This document shows positions 39,952 through 49,173 of a DNA stretch of 64,000 nt, one piece after another. The stretch is from Aldersonia sp. NBC_00410. Its GTDB lineage: Bacteria; Actinomycetota; Actinomycetes; Mycobacteriales; Mycobacteriaceae. The DNA lies in NCBI RefSeq assembly GCF_026342035.1, contig NZ_JAPENM010000009.1:62001-126000 (forward strand). Reading direction: 5' to 3'. The notes under the pieces were generated by a model. That model saw only the letters and a list, made by a program, of their open reading frames with translations. It made no database searches and was not told the origin of the DNA. Position 1 is the first letter of the stretch; every line of letters begins with the position of its first letter. A program made the translations under genes and the position numbers.

Positions 39952-40611
39952 TCACAGCGCGGCGATCGCGTCCGCGATCGGGGTATCGCCTGCGGTGAGC
40001 ATCAGTGTCTTACCCACCGTGGCCGGTGCGTCGAGCAGCGCGACGATGACCGCCGCGACATCCGCACGGGTCACGTCGCCGCGCTCGGCGGGCGGCTTGG
40101 TGAGCGTGACGAGTCCAGTCGGGTCGTCGTCGGTGAGCCGGCCCGGCCGCAGGATCGTCGCGTCGAGTGTCCTTCGGCGACGCAGATCCTCCTCGGCGGC
40201 GGTCTTGGCCCGGATGTAGGCCTGCCAGGTTTCGTCGAGCTTCTCGTCGACCGGTGCACCGGCGCCGAACGCGCTGATCTGGATGAACCGGCGCACCCCG
40301 GCCTGCTCGGCGGCGTTGGCGAGCAGCACCGATCCCGCGCGGTCCACGGTGTCCTTGCGCTTCGTGCCGCTGCCCGGCCCTGCCCCCGCGGCGAATACCA
40401 CCGCGTCCGAACCCGTCACCGCCGGTGTCACCTCACTCACGTCGGCATGCTCGAGGTCGAGCAGGCGCGGCTGTCCGCCCCACCGCGCCACCTCGTCGCC
40501 GTGTTCGGGGTTGCGGATCAATCCGACGGCCTCGTGTCCGTCGGCGGCCAGCAGCCCGATCAGATGCCGGGCGATCTGGCCGTGCCCGCCTGCGATAACG
40601 ATCCGCGACAT
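39952..40611 (-). CDS. NmrA-like / atypical SDR NAD(P)-binding protein
   Basis: A 219-aa Rossmann protein with the nucleotide motif IVIAGGHGQIARHL (4-17), a short DLEHADVSEV segment and the YIRAKTAAEEDL region with no canonical YxxxK triad, so it belongs to the atypical SDR (SDR_a5-like) group, which often senses or weakly reduces NAD(P)H. ATG 40611 is the start. It is divergent from the ArsC-like gene and 10 nt before the GntR gene. Confidence 0.82.
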   Translation of the reverse strand: MSRIVIAGGHGQIARHLIGLLAADGHEAVGLIRNPEHGDEVARWGGQPRLLDLEHADVSEVTPAVTGSDAVVFAAGAGPGSGTKRKDTVDRAGSVLLANAAEQAGVRRFIQISAFGAGAPVDEKLDETWQAYIRAKTAAEEDLRRRRTLDATILRPGRLTDDDPTGLVTLTKPPAERGDVTRADVAAVIVALLDAPATVGKTLMLTAGDTPIADAIAAL

Positions 40612-40659
40612 GCGCGCTCCTCTCGATTGGCGCGGTGGTTTGTTGGCAAGATGGCGACC

Positions 40660-41007
40660 ATGCCGAAGTCCGCCACGATCTACCACAATCCGCGCTGCAG
40701 CACTTCCCGCACAGTACTCGAGACGATCCGGGACGCGGGTGTAGAACCGACGATCATCGAGTATCTGAAGACGCCACCGACGCGCGACGGGTTGCGCAAG
40801 CTGCTCGACGACGCGGGGCTGCAGCCGAGCCAGGCAGTACGCAAGCGGGAGTCGCTCTACAAAGAGCTCGGTCTCGCCGACGCCGACGAGGAGACGGTGT
40901 TCGCGGCGATGGTGGACAACCCGATCCTGATCGAGCGGCCGATCGTGGTCACCGACAAGGGCACCCGGCTGGCTCGCCCAGCCGCGTCGGTCACCGAAAT
41001 CCTGTAG
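40660..41007 (+). CDS. ArsC-family reductase (glutaredoxin-type arsenate reductase)
   Basis: A 115-aa thioredoxin-fold protein with ArsC active-site Cys13 in IYHNPRCSTSR and the RPIVV motif near residue 96, matching ArsC of the E. coli plasmid family. A shorter C-terminus than that of ArsC (141 aa) is noted. No arsenic transporter or ars regulator is adjacent, so an alternative Spx-like or general reductase role is possible. The start at ATG 40660 is chosen over ATG 40651; neither has a good ribosome site. It ends 3 nt from convergent arcA. Confidence 0.85.
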   Translation: MPKSATIYHNPRCSTSRTVLETIRDAGVEPTIIEYLKTPPTRDGLRKLLDDAGLQPSQAVRKRESLYKELGLADADEETVFAAMVDNPILIERPIVVTDKGTRLARPAASVTEIL

Positions 41008-41010
41008 CCG

Positions 41011-42237
41011 CTAGATCCGGTCGCGCGCGATCGGGCACGACATGCACCGCGGCCCACCCCGGCCCGACCCGAGTTCCGAACCGCTGATCCGCAGGACCTC
41101 GATCCCGGAAGCTTCGAGGCGCGCGTTGGTTTCGACGTTGCGCTCGTAGGCGACCACCGTGCCGGGCGAGATCGCGAGGGTGTTGTTGCCGTCGTCCCAC
41201 TGTTCGCGTTCGGCGGTGATGCTGTCGAGCCCGGTGTCGATCACGCGCAGCTTGCCGATCCCCATCGCCTTCGCGGCCGCGTCGAGGAACGGGTCGGCAC
41301 CGCGAATCTTCACCACACCGTCCTCGCGGTAGATGGTGAATGCCGTCAACGTGTCCTGGATCGCCGGGTACATCACCACCGCGTCCACGTTGACCATCGT
41401 GCACACCGTGTCCAGGTGCATCGACGCCCGGTTCTGCGCGATCGGCACAACCAGCACGGTGTGCGCGAGGTTGTCGTCGAAGAGGCTGCGTGCCAATGCT
41501 TCCGCACCCGCCGGGGTGGTCCGTTCGCCGACACCGACGGCCACCACCCCCGGCGCGAGCAGCAGCACATCGCCGCCTTCCATGGGCGCGGTGTGCGATT
41601 CGTAGGCGCGGCGCACCCCGAGGAAGCGCGGATGGAACGCGTAGATCAGGTCGGTGAGCGAGGTTTCGCGCACCCGCGCGGGCAGGGCGAGTGAGGTGAT
41701 CGCGACGCGCTCCCCGATCCAGAACGACGAGTCCCGGGTGAACAGCAGGTTGGGCAGCGGGTCGATGACGAAGTCGCCGCCGTGATGCATGCGGCGCACC
41801 AGTGACATCCCGGTCGGCCCGAACGGCAACTCGTCGAACGTCATTCCGGCGGTGAGCACGGTCGCCAGTTCGGCCGGGGCCACGCCGCGCAGATGGGCAG
41901 CGAGTTCGTCGGCCAGCGTGTGCCCGAGCCGGCGCGGGTTGACCGCGGCACTGATGCCCTGGATGCGGGCGGCGCCGCTGGCGGCAAACGTTTCGGTGAG
42001 CGCCGTGGCCAGCAGCAGCACCTCGACGCCGCGGCCGCGCAGCAACTCGGAGAAGGCGTCGTGCTCTGCCTGGGCACGGTCCACCCACGGGACGCTGTCG
42101 AAGAGCAATTGGTCGTTGTTGCGGGGGGTCAGGCGGCGCAGTTCGTCACCGGGGCGGTGCAGCAACACGGCGCGCAGCCGGCCCACTTCCGAGTTCGCGC
42201 CGAGCACCACGGGATCGGGACCGTCAGCCGTGCTCAT
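41011..42237 (-). CDS. arcA: Arginine deiminase
   Basis: ArcA converts arginine to citrulline and ammonia. The 408-aa protein has [10 protein letters not shown] (Asp), [10 protein letters not shown] (Glu), [11 protein letters not shown] (His, Asp) and the nucleophile Cys398 in [11 protein letters not shown] near the C-terminus. The two residues before the Cys are Pro-Arg instead of the Gly-His of the Pseudomonas enzyme, a form I believe is common in actinobacteria. The gene lies alone, without arcB or arcC, as in M. tuberculosis (Rv1001). Confidence 0.95.
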   Translation of the reverse strand: MSTADGPDPVVLGANSEVGRLRAVLLHRPGDELRRLTPRNNDQLLFDSVPWVDRAQAEHDAFSELLRGRGVEVLLLATALTETFAASGAARIQGISAAVNPRRLGHTLADELAAHLRGVAPAELATVLTAGMTFDELPFGPTGMSLVRRMHHGGDFVIDPLPNLLFTRDSSFWIGERVAITSLALPARVRETSLTDLIYAFHPRFLGVRRAYESHTAPMEGGDVLLLAPGVVAVGVGERTTPAGAEALARSLFDDNLAHTVLVVPIAQNRASMHLDTVCTMVNVDAVVMYPAIQDTLTAFTIYREDGVVKIRGADPFLDAAAKAMGIGKLRVIDTGLDSITAEREQWDDGNNTLAISPGTVVAYERNVETNARLEASGIEVLRISGSELGSGRGGPRCMSCPIARDRI

Positions 42238-42286
42238 GGGGTCAACGGTAGCCGCGCACTACGGGTTTCACCGGTTCGAAGCGCAG

Positions 42287-43015
42287 CTATTCGAGTTCGC
42301 GCAGATCCATCGTCATCAGCTCCGGAATCCGGCGCAGGTCGTGCGTGCTGATCCGGATCGTTTCGAGCTGGTCGAGCGCCCGGCGCAACGCGGTGAGCAG
42401 TTCGTCACGGAAGGCCGGGGTGGTGGCCGGATCGTCCATCAAGGCAATGATCTTGCGCGACCGGCGCAACGCCACCCGCTCGCCGCTGCGGAAGTTGTCC
42501 AGGCCGACGGCACGCGCGCGGGCGTCGGCTCGCAGCCACGCGTCCCACGCGGCGGTGACGCGTCGCTCCAGGCGGGTGAGGTCGACCGCGGTCATGCCCC
42601 CCTCGCCGAGCGGGTGCCGCGCGGCGGCAGTCTTGGCGGCATCCCAGGCGCGGTGGTACTCGCCGATCACCGGGTCCGCACGGTCGAGCAGCAACGGGCG
42701 GGTGAGAAACAACGATTCGGGGTCGGTGACGAAGGAGAGCCATTCGTCGTCGAGTTGCATCAGCGCGGTCTGGGCGTCGAGCCAGCGTTGCGCGAGATCG
42801 GCGCCGTCGGGCAGGCGGCGCGGTGCGGGCGCCGCGCGTTCGGTGCGTTCGGTGCGTTCCGGCAGCATCGTCGCGATGACGCACGCCCCAAGCACGCCGA
42901 CGGCGAGCAGCAGCACCGGGATCCGGACCAGGAAGGGCAGCACGAAGGCGAGCAGCAGCACCGCTCCGGACACCCGGATCCAGCGCGGCCGCGCACCGTC
43001 GTGCCCGGACCTCAT
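42287..43015 (-). CDS. Two-TM membrane protein of unknown function
   Basis: A 242-aa protein with a positive N-terminus, two TMs near 15-50 ([37 protein letters not shown]) and a cytoplasmic helical region of about 180 residues rich in Leu, Asp and Arg. No known domain was recognised. A TAGCAT -10-like motif lies 7 nt before ATG 43015, so a leaderless start is likely. Its promoter faces the soxR operator (43081-43098) about 66 bp away. Confidence 0.75.
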   Translation of the reverse strand: MRSGHDGARPRWIRVSGAVLLLAFVLPFLVRIPVLLLAVGVLGACVIATMLPERTERTERAAPAPRRLPDGADLAQRWLDAQTALMQLDDEWLSFVTDPESLFLTRPLLLDRADPVIGEYHRAWDAAKTAAARHPLGEGGMTAVDLTRLERRVTAAWDAWLRADARARAVGLDNFRSGERVALRRSRKIIALMDDPATTPAFRDELLTALRRALDQLETIRISTHDLRRIPELMTMDLRELE

Positions 43016-43080
43016 GGTCACGATGCTAAGCCAGCGACCCGCGGCCGAGTACGCAACTTCGGCCGGGCAGCCCCGAAATA

Positions 43081-43098
43081 CCTAGACTATTGTTTAGG
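43081..43098. promoter_or_regulatory. SoxR-type operator
   Basis: CCTAGACTATTGTTTAGG is an imperfect 18-bp palindrome (arms CCTA..AC and GT..TAGG), the size and CCT...AGG ends of a SoxR box, embedded in AT-rich DNA 29 bp before the soxR start. The wider repeat AATACCTA ... TAGGTATT spans it. SoxR normally binds its own promoter and activates upon oxidation of its iron-sulfur cluster. Confidence 0.7.
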
Positions 43099-43126
43099 TA
43101 TTACCGCAATGGGAGGGACGCCGCGC

Positions 43127-43624
43127 ATGCTGATGCCGGACTGGAAGACCAAGGAGCTCAGCCCCGGACAGCTCTCCGAGCGCAGCGGGGTGGCGGTCTC
43201 CGCGCTGCACTTCTACGAACGCGAGGGGCTCATCGCCAGCCGGCGCACCAGCGGCAATCAGCGCCGCTACCACCGCGAAACGCTGCGCCGGGTCGCGTTC
43301 ATCCGGATTTCCCAGCGCGTCGGCATTCCGCTCGCCGAGATCCGCGCGGCGCTCGACACGCTGCCCGAGGGACGCACGCCGACCCGGAAGGACTGGTCCC
43401 GGCTGTCCACCACCTGGCGCACCAACCTCGACGAACGGATCACCCAGCTGACCCGGCTGCGCGACGACCTGACCGGCTGCATCGGCTGCGGCTGCCTCTC
43501 GCTGGCCAGCTGCACGCTGGTGAACAGTCACGACCGGCTCGCCGAACGCGGACCGGGCGCACGCGTGCTCGACGTGGAGCTCAACCAGCCGGCACGCGCT
43601 ACGCCGGCGGCAGGAAACGACTGA
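43127..43624 (+). CDS. soxR: Redox-sensitive transcriptional activator SoxR
   Basis: A 165-aa MerR-family SoxR: MerR HTH (about 11-75, [21 protein letters not shown]), dimerisation helix and the [2Fe-2S] cluster ligands Cys118, Cys121, Cys123 and Cys129 in the SoxR CX2CXCX5C arrangement. In actinobacteria it senses redox-active compounds. The start ATG 43127 follows GGAGGG by about 10 nt; an in-frame ATG at 43109 has no site. Its end overlaps the convergent SDR gene by 26 nt. Confidence 0.93.
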   Translation: MLMPDWKTKELSPGQLSERSGVAVSALHFYEREGLIASRRTSGNQRRYHRETLRRVAFIRISQRVGIPLAEIRAALDTLPEGRTPTRKDWSRLSTTWRTNLDERITQLTRLRDDLTGCIGCGCLSLASCTLVNSHDRLAERGPGARVLDVELNQPARATPAAGND

Positions 43625-44444
43625 ACCGGTTGTTCGCCCACTGCATGACGAACTCGTAGGGCGGCGCGAACTTGCGCGCCCACCAGTAGCCGAACCGGAT
43701 GTCGTTGGACGTGTAGATCAGGAAGTGATTGCGCTCGACGCCCTTGAGGATCGATTTGGCCGCGTCCTCCGGCGAGACAGCACGCTTGTCGAAGGCGTGC
43801 ACGTAGCGCTGCACCCGGTCGTCGTTCATGTCCACGCCGGCCACCTCGAAGGTGTCCATCAACGGGGTGCGGACGGCGCCGGGAACCACCAGGTGCACCG
43901 AGATGCGATGCCGTTTGAGGTCGAATCGCAGTACCTCGGAGATGCCACGCACACCGAACTTGCTGGCGCTGTAAGCGGCGTGCCAAGGCAGGGCGAGCAG
44001 TCCCGCCGCCGAGGACACGTTGACCAGGGCACCGCCTCGGCGGGCTTCGATCATTGGTGGGAGGAAGCATTCGATGACGTGGATCGGGCCCATCAGGTTG
44101 ACGTCGATCATCGCCTGCCAGTGCCGGTGCTCGAGATTTTCCACCGTCCCCCAGGCCGAGACGCCGGCCACGTTCATCACCACATCGAGGCTGCCGAACT
44201 GCTGGTAGACCTCCTTGGCGAACCCGCTGACCGCGTCGTACTCTGTGATGTCGAGCGCCTTGGTGAGACTGACGGTGCCGCCCTGGGCGACGACCAGTTC
44301 GACGGTCTCGGCGAGGCCATGCTCGTTGATGTCGGTGAGAAAAAGCTCGGCGCCCTTGGCTGCCGCTGCCACCGCCGTGGCCCGGCCGATTCCGCTGGCC
44401 GCGCCGGTGATCAGAGTTTTCTTCTCGTTCAGGGTTCCGATCAC
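43599..44444 (-). CDS. Short-chain dehydrogenase/reductase
   Basis: A 281-aa classical SDR with [10 protein letters not shown] (NAD(P) binding), NVAGV, and the catalytic Ser-Tyr-Lys as SSAAG ... YSASK. DI in the second strand end and VTDIN-like residues suggest NAD. A C-terminal hydrophobic/aromatic tail ([25 protein letters not shown]) resembles SDRs acting on lipids in mycolata. Its 3' end overlaps soxR on the other strand. Confidence 0.88.
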   Translation of the reverse strand: MIGTLNEKKTLITGAASGIGRATAVAAAAKGAELFLTDINEHGLAETVELVVAQGGTVSLTKALDITEYDAVSGFAKEVYQQFGSLDVVMNVAGVSAWGTVENLEHRHWQAMIDVNLMGPIHVIECFLPPMIEARRGGALVNVSSAAGLLALPWHAAYSASKFGVRGISEVLRFDLKRHRISVHLVVPGAVRTPLMDTFEVAGVDMNDDRVQRYVHAFDKRAVSPEDAAKSILKGVERNHFLIYTSNDIRFGYWWARKFAPPYEFVMQWANNRFSRFLPPA

Positions 44445-44543
44445 GGCTCGTCCTTTGCAGTCGGCGCCGGGGACTGTTCTCCGCAGGGTACCCCGTGAGG
44501 GCGCTCACAATACGGCAGAAGCGCGGCCGTCACCGGGTCGGTA

Positions 44544-45671
44544 TCAAGCGCCCAGCGCAACCAGCATGCCGTCCACGGAGGCGGGCCAGCCGAACTGTTC
44601 GGCACGCTCGCGCGCGCCGCGGCGGCGCTGCGGCACCGGGCGCGCGGCGATGTCGGCGATCGCGCCGGCGAAGCCACCGGCCGAGTCGGGCGCGACGGCA
44701 CCGCTGTCCGCAGTGACGATGTCGGCCAGCGCAGACGATTTGCTCGCGACCACCGGTGTGCCCGCGGCGAGCGCCTCCAGCGCGGCGAGACCGAACGTCT
44801 CGTGCGGGCCGGGCGCGAGTGACACATCGGCGGTCGCCAGCAGCGTGGCGAGCCGCGCGCGGTCGTGGATGAACCCGGTGAAGCTCACCGGCAGATCGCC
44901 GGCGCGCCGCTGCAGTGCCGCACGGCGCGGGCCGTCCCCGGCCACCACGAGCCGGGCCGGCAGTCCGGCGCGCTGCAGCGCCCGCACGGCGCCGATGCTG
45001 CGGTCCACCCGCTTTTCCAACGAGAGCCGGCCGCAGTGCACGAGCAGGAGATCCGCACCGGCGAGCCGGTCGCGCAGCAGACCGTCGTGGCGGTGCGGGG
45101 CGAACAGGTCGAGGTCGACGCCGAGCGGGACGAGCCGCGCGTTCGGTGCGTCGATCCGGGCGAACTCCTGGCGGGCGAATTCGGTGGTGCACACGACGGT
45201 GTCGTAGGCATCGGCGCTGCGCCGGTTGGCGAGGTCGGCGATCCGCCGCGCGGCCGTGCCGGGCAGCACCTGCCCGAGCAGCCTGTCCAGCCGTTCGTGG
45301 GAGATCATCACCGACGCCACGCCGCGCCTGCGCGCCCAGGCCCCGAATCCACGCAGGGTGAGCCGGTCGGATACCTCGAGCGCGTCCGGGCGCAGCGCCG
45401 CCAGCACGTCGGCGACCCGGCGCGGGTCGGCGGCACGGTATCCGCCGGTCCACGGCAGTCGCGGCGCGGGCAGTGTGATCCGGGCGACCCCACTCGGCAA
45501 CACCTCTTCGCCCGCCCGCTCCCCCGGCACGACAAGCACCACCTCGTGGCCGCGCTCGTGATAGCCCGCGCCGAGGTGGTTGAGCGCGGTCCGCAGGCCG
45601 CCGGAACGCGGACCGTAGAAGTTCGCCAGCTGAACGATCCGCACCGCGTCAGGATTCGCCGGCCGGGCCAC
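44544..45671 (-). CDS. GT4-family glycosyltransferase (PimB/mannosyltransferase-like)
   Basis: A 375-aa GT-B glycosyltransferase with NFYGPRSGGLRT (acceptor-side glycine loop) at residues about 17-28, SHERLDRLLG, VPLGVD, the HCGRLSLEKRVDRSIGA loop and the nucleotide-sugar EX7E-type motif in GPHETFGLAALEALAAGTPVV. Relatives act in phosphatidylinositol-mannoside, lipomannan or glycolipid assembly using GDP-mannose or another donor; the specificity is unknown. The GTG start at 45671 has no ribosome site. Confidence 0.88.
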   Translation of the reverse strand: MARPANPDAVRIVQLANFYGPRSGGLRTALNHLGAGYHERGHEVVLVVPGERAGEEVLPSGVARITLPAPRLPWTGGYRAADPRRVADVLAALRPDALEVSDRLTLRGFGAWARRRGVASVMISHERLDRLLGQVLPGTAARRIADLANRRSADAYDTVVCTTEFARQEFARIDAPNARLVPLGVDLDLFAPHRHDGLLRDRLAGADLLLVHCGRLSLEKRVDRSIGAVRALQRAGLPARLVVAGDGPRRAALQRRAGDLPVSFTGFIHDRARLATLLATADVSLAPGPHETFGLAALEALAAGTPVVASKSSALADIVTADSGAVAPDSAGGFAGAIADIAARPVPQRRRGARERAEQFGWPASVDGMLVALGA

Positions 45672-45719
45672 AGTGGCGACAACGGCGGGTGAACGACGCG
45701 GGAAGTCTGGCCGGCGGGC

Positions 45720-47141
45720 TTACCGGCGCAGCCAGCGTTGCGGGTCGAGGGCGCCGGGCCGCAGTACCGCGGGCACATCGGCGCTCGGCATCGGGCGCGC
45801 CGGCAGGAATCCCTGCGCGTGGTAGCAGCCGATGTCGACCAGCGCCCGCGCCGCGATCGTCGTCTCCACCCCTTCCGCGGTGAGGTGCAGCCCGAGACCG
45901 TTGGCGAGCCCGGTCGCCGCCCGCACGATGGCATGGTCGGACGGGTCGACGCCGAGCCGGCGCACGAAGCTGCGGTCGATCTTGATGCCGTCCACGGGAA
46001 GGCTTTTGAGCTGGGCGAAGGAGCTGAACCCGACGCCGAAGTCGTCGATGGCCACCTGCACACCTAGCTCTTTGACAGCGACCAAGGTGGCCTGGGTGCT
46101 CGGCAGGTCGCGCACCATCTCGTGCTCGGTCAGCTCCACGCACAGCGCCGGGCCCGGCACGTCGGACTCGGACAGGGTCGCAGCGACGTTGTCCCGGAAC
46201 CCCGCACAGACCAGCTGCGCGGGTGAGACGTTCACCCGCAGGAGCACATCGCGCGCCAGGCCGGCGGCCCGCCATCGGGCGAAGTCGGCGCAGGCCCGGG
46301 CGAACACCCAGCGCCCGAGCCGGGCGCCCTGGCTGGTCGCCTCGGCGAGCGGCGCGAAGGTCTCCGGCGACAGCGCGCCGCGAGTGGGGTGGTGCCAGCG
46401 CAGCAGCGCTTCCAGCGCGTGCACCCGACCGGTCCGCAGATCCACCTCGGGCTGGTAGTGCAGCTGCAACGAGCCATCGTTCAGGGCGCGTGGCAGGTCG
46501 CGCTCGACGTCGGCGGCGAGCCGCGCGTCCGCGCGCATCCGGTCGCAGAAGACGGTCACCCGGTCGCCACCGAAGGATTTCGCCGCGAGCACGGCGCGGT
46601 CGGCGTTCTCGAGGGCGGTCGCAGGAGTCACTTCGCCGGGTGTCTCGACAGCGACCCCGACGCTGACGCCGCGGCCGATCGAATCGGCTCCCCAGTGCAG
46701 GTCCTCGGTGACCGCGCGGCGAATCCGGTCTGCCTCCGCGGTGGCCGCGTCGGCGGCGAGCGCGCGGTGCGGCACGATGACGAACTCGTCGCCGCCGATG
46801 CGCGCCACCATGTCCGCGTCCTCGACATTGTCGACCAGGCTGTCGGCGAGCCGGCAGATCAGCGCGTCACCGGCCGAGTGGCCCATGGTGTCGTTGACCG
46901 CCTTGAGCCGGTCGATGTCGAGGAAGAGCACCGCCACCGGGCCGGGCGCACCGGCGCCGAGCCGCTCGTCCAGGTGGGCGCGCAGCGCGCGGCGGTTCCA
47001 CAGTCCGGTGAGATCGTCGTGGGTTGCGGAGTGCTGCAGTGCCCGTACCGCCGCTTCGCTGGCCCGCAGCTGGGCGAGCAGGTCCGCTGCCGCCGCCGAG
47101 TCGGCCGGACCGGCCTGCGAGCCGTCTGGTGTTTGCACCAC
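45720..47141 (-). CDS. Bifunctional GGDEF-EAL protein (c-di-GMP cyclase/phosphodiesterase)
   Basis: A 473-aa protein without TM or obvious sensor: a short N-terminal helix, GGDEF domain (about 40-200) with intact GGDEF at 116-120, and EAL domain (about 210-465) with intact EALLRW (244-249), DDFGVGFSS and HLTAEGVET. Both active sites look competent. The allosteric inhibition site RxxD five residues before GGDEF is absent (DADMVARI). Soluble form and missing sensor imply control by partners. The first codon is GTG. Confidence 0.92.
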   Translation of the reverse strand: MVQTPDGSQAGPADSAAAADLLAQLRASEAAVRALQHSATHDDLTGLWNRRALRAHLDERLGAGAPGPVAVLFLDIDRLKAVNDTMGHSAGDALICRLADSLVDNVEDADMVARIGGDEFVIVPHRALAADAATAEADRIRRAVTEDLHWGADSIGRGVSVGVAVETPGEVTPATALENADRAVLAAKSFGGDRVTVFCDRMRADARLAADVERDLPRALNDGSLQLHYQPEVDLRTGRVHALEALLRWHHPTRGALSPETFAPLAEATSQGARLGRWVFARACADFARWRAAGLARDVLLRVNVSPAQLVCAGFRDNVAATLSESDVPGPALCVELTEHEMVRDLPSTQATLVAVKELGVQVAIDDFGVGFSSFAQLKSLPVDGIKIDRSFVRRLGVDPSDHAIVRAATGLANGLGLHLTAEGVETTIAARALVDIGCYHAQGFLPARPMPSADVPAVLRPGALDPQRWLRR

Positions 47142-47168
47142 GCTCTCAATCTAGGCGCGGGTGCGATA

Positions 47169-47747
47169 TCAGGTTCGATCGATTACCGCTATGCCCGCCG
47201 CCACGGCCGCCGCGCGGTAGGCGACGGCGAGCGAGTCGACAGTCTCGTGCGCATTGAGCCCGCTCGGGTTCGGCACCACCCACACCGGCACGCCGGCGAG
47301 GGTGCGCTGCTGCGCGCCCGGCCGAGCGCCCCGCTCACCGAAAGCCGTGCGGTAGGCGGTGATTCCGGCGAAGGCGACCACTGCCGGGCGGACTCGTTCG
47401 ACGGTGCGAGTCAGCGTCGCCGCCCCGGCGCGCAGTTCGTCGGCGTCGAGTTCGTCGGCGCGAGCGGTGGCCCGCGCGACGAGGTTGGTGATGCCGATTC
47501 CGCGACCGGTCAGCAGCTTCGAGTCGGCGGCCGACATGCCCGCGGACGGATCGATCGGTCGCTCGATGATTCCGGCGCGAAACAGCGCCGGATAGAACCG
47601 ATTTCCCGGCCGCGCAAAATGCGCGCCGACGGCGGCCGTCCACAGGCCCGGATTGATGCCGACAAAAAGCAGCGCGCAGTGCGAGCCGATCAGATCGTCG
47701 ATTTCTGCGCCGTGAAATGCCTCGAGTTGCGCGCGTGTGAATCCCAC
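47169..47747 (-). CDS. Mug-type G/U(T) mismatch-specific DNA glycosylase
   Basis: A 192-aa member of the uracil-DNA glycosylase superfamily, Mug/TDG branch: LLFVGINPGLWTAAVGAHFARPGNRFYPAL (motif A with Asn in GINPG) and VWVVPNPSGLNAHET (motif B with the NPSGLN insertion wedge). It removes uracil or ethenocytosine opposite G. GTG 47747 is preferred because of an AGGA 6 nt upstream. It starts 7 nt after the small membrane-protein gene and is probably co-transcribed with it. Confidence 0.9.
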   Translation of the reverse strand: MGFTRAQLEAFHGAEIDDLIGSHCALLFVGINPGLWTAAVGAHFARPGNRFYPALFRAGIIERPIDPSAGMSAADSKLLTGRGIGITNLVARATARADELDADELRAGAATLTRTVERVRPAVVAFAGITAYRTAFGERGARPGAQQRTLAGVPVWVVPNPSGLNAHETVDSLAVAYRAAAVAAGIAVIDRT

Positions 47748-47754
47748 GGAATTC

Positions 47755-48207
47755 CTACACCGAGGCCAGCATCGCGATACCGCCGACGAGCAGTGCAATC
47801 ACCTTGACCAGTTCGAGGCCGACATAGACGTAATGGGCATGCGAGCGGGGTTCGTCGAATCCGGTGGCTACGCCGTCGGAGCGACGGGCGAGCACGGCGT
47901 CGGATCGCCGGGTGAGTTGCGGCCGGACGCCGACCACCTGAGCGACGAGCACGAGGATCGCCACCAGGAGGGCGACCGTCGCTGTCGCGTTGGGCGGATC
48001 GGTCAGCATTGCGAACCCGACCACCACCGCCATTAGCACTTCGACGGTGTTGAGGGCGCGAAATACCAAGCGTCCGATGCCGAGCCCGAGTGGGATCGTG
48101 ATGCCCGGTGCCCGGAACTTCAGTGGCGCTTCGAGAAAGGAGATCGCCATGACCATGCCCAGCCAGACGAAGGTGACCGCAACGGCGATCGCACTGCCCG
48201 TACTCAT
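47755..48207 (-). CDS. Small integral membrane protein, unknown
   Basis: A 150-aa protein with four predicted TMs (about 4-24, 50-72, 75-95, 128-148). The motif AVTFVWLGMVMAISFLEAPLKF and a mid segment RPQLTRRSDAVL are visible; I do not recognise a named family, though the pattern resembles 4TM proteins found across Nocardiaceae. ATG 48207 has GAGGGG upstream. Seven nt separate it from the Mug gene. Confidence 0.75.
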   Translation of the reverse strand: MSTGSAIAVAVTFVWLGMVMAISFLEAPLKFRAPGITIPLGLGIGRLVFRALNTVEVLMAVVVGFAMLTDPPNATATVALLVAILVLVAQVVGVRPQLTRRSDAVLARRSDGVATGFDEPRSHAHYVYVGLELVKVIALLVGGIAMLASV

Positions 48208-48309
48208 TCGCGGTTTCCCCTCACGGGGATTCACCGCGAACCCCCGGTCGGCATCATGCCCGACGCCGAAATACGCACGCGCGCTATGGCAGAGGTATCG
48301 CTTTGTTGG

Positions 48310-48684
48310 TCAGTCGACCAAGACCTGTGCGGCGGGATCCTCCAGGCGGACGATGTCGCCGAGGCGCTCCATGAACCGGAAATACGCGGCGTAACAATCC
48401 GCCACGCTCGCGGGCACCGCGGGACTGCTGTCGATCTCGATGTGCCCGGTGGAGCCGCGACCGAGATTGGCGATCGCGACGTGGAATCGTAGGTCGGTCT
48501 CGGGGTTACCGGTACCGCGGACCGAGAACTTCGGAAAGCTGCCCTCGAAGCCCTCGAAACACACCGAGGAGCCGTTCGGACCGCTCGTCTCGGCGACGTA
48601 TTCGGAAATCTCTGCCAATCGGGGGCCGGACAATCGCGTGGTGATCGCGATTGTCGACCCAGTGTGGTCGTGCGCGTATTCCAT
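48310..48684 (-). CDS. Orphan protein of unknown function
   Basis: A 124-aa soluble protein of no recognised family. It carries GGACGGAG just before the ATG. The sequence begins MEYAHDHTGSTIAITTRLSG and contains GSSVCFEGFEGSFPKFSV and a repeat-poor middle that could be a small beta-rich fold; the C-terminus is acidic/hydrophobic. An AT-richer leader of about 280 bp precedes it. It may be species- or genus-specific. Coding potential is supported by codon pattern and ribosome site only. Confidence 0.6.
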   Translation of the reverse strand: MEYAHDHTGSTIAITTRLSGPRLAEISEYVAETSGPNGSSVCFEGFEGSFPKFSVRGTGNPETDLRFHVAIANLGRGSTGHIEIDSSPAVPASVADCYAAYFRFMERLGDIVRLEDPAAQVLVD

Positions 48685-48960
48685 AGGAGACTCCGTCCCT
48701 CTAGGTTCGTAGACCCGTTTGGTAATTCGATTCGGCGGGCGGAAGCCCTCGCACGATCAGACCGCCCGACTACTTTCGTGTCGCACAAACCGACCGTTGT
48801 GTTTCACACATCAACCAAATTGGCTCGCGCAGAGGTCGAAAATAGACGACGCTGTCCGCAAACAAGGCAGGAACCTTGATGACTCGCAAATCCTCAGTTG
48901 AGATTAGTGCCGAGCGGCGCGCGGCGCATCCCGGCCACCGCGCGGAGCGCAGTCCAGAAA
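48685..48960. other. Intergenic stretch, relatively AT-rich
   Basis: The gap between the orphan gene and the tRNA-Ala terminator is AT-richer than the neighbours (TTTGGTAATTCG, AACCAAATTGG, GAAAATAGACG). It probably holds the orphan gene's promoter and leader. Short plus-strand reading frames here (48664-48901) are unlikely to be real. Nothing else was recognised. Confidence 0.4.
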
Positions 48961-48967
48961 ACAGATC

Positions 48968-48998
48968 GGCGGCTCCGTCCTGCCGGACCGGAACCGCC
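48968..48998 (-). terminator. Rho-independent-type terminator after tRNA-Ala
   Basis: GGCGGCTCCGTCC (48968-48980), a TGCC loop and GGACCGGAACCGCC (48985-48998) pair into a GC-rich hairpin with one bulge, 9 bp beyond the 3' end of tRNA-Ala on the minus strand; TTTT follows near 48958-48961. Confidence 0.65.
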
Positions 48999-49007
48999 GT
49001 GATGGGG

Positions 49008-49080
49008 TGGAGCTGAGGGGAATCGAACCCCTGACCTCTTCGATGCGAACGAAGCGCGCTACCAACTGCGCCACAGCCCC
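49008..49080 (-). tRNA. tRNA-Ala (anticodon CGC)
   Basis: Read on the minus strand: acceptor GGGGCTG pairs with CAGCTCC (one G-T), D-arm GCGCAGTTGGTAGCGC, anticodon stem CTTCG/CGAAG with loop TTCGCAT (anticodon CGC), T-arm AGGGGTTCGATTCCCCT and discriminator A. CCA is not encoded. It lies 93 nt downstream of glpR on the same strand. Confidence 0.95.
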
Positions 49081-49173
49081 TTGCGGTCCGCTTTCGCCGA
49101 CCGCGCTCGCAAACTCTAGCAGGCGACTGCCCGGACTTCCGAATCGCATCCTGACCAGGCCGAATGCGAACGA

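Noticed and set aside
40651-41007. ArsC-like gene as an arsenic-resistance operon
   Set aside because: No ArsB/Acr3 transporter or ArsR regulator is nearby; only the reductase fold can be supported.
41011-41060. ArcA Pro-Arg before the catalytic Cys as a disabled site
   Set aside because: All catalytic residues are present and I believe this variant is common in actinobacterial arginine deiminases.
48664-48901. Short plus-strand frames next to tRNA-Ala
   Set aside because: They overlap the orphan gene's leader in different frames and lack ribosome sites or family resemblance.
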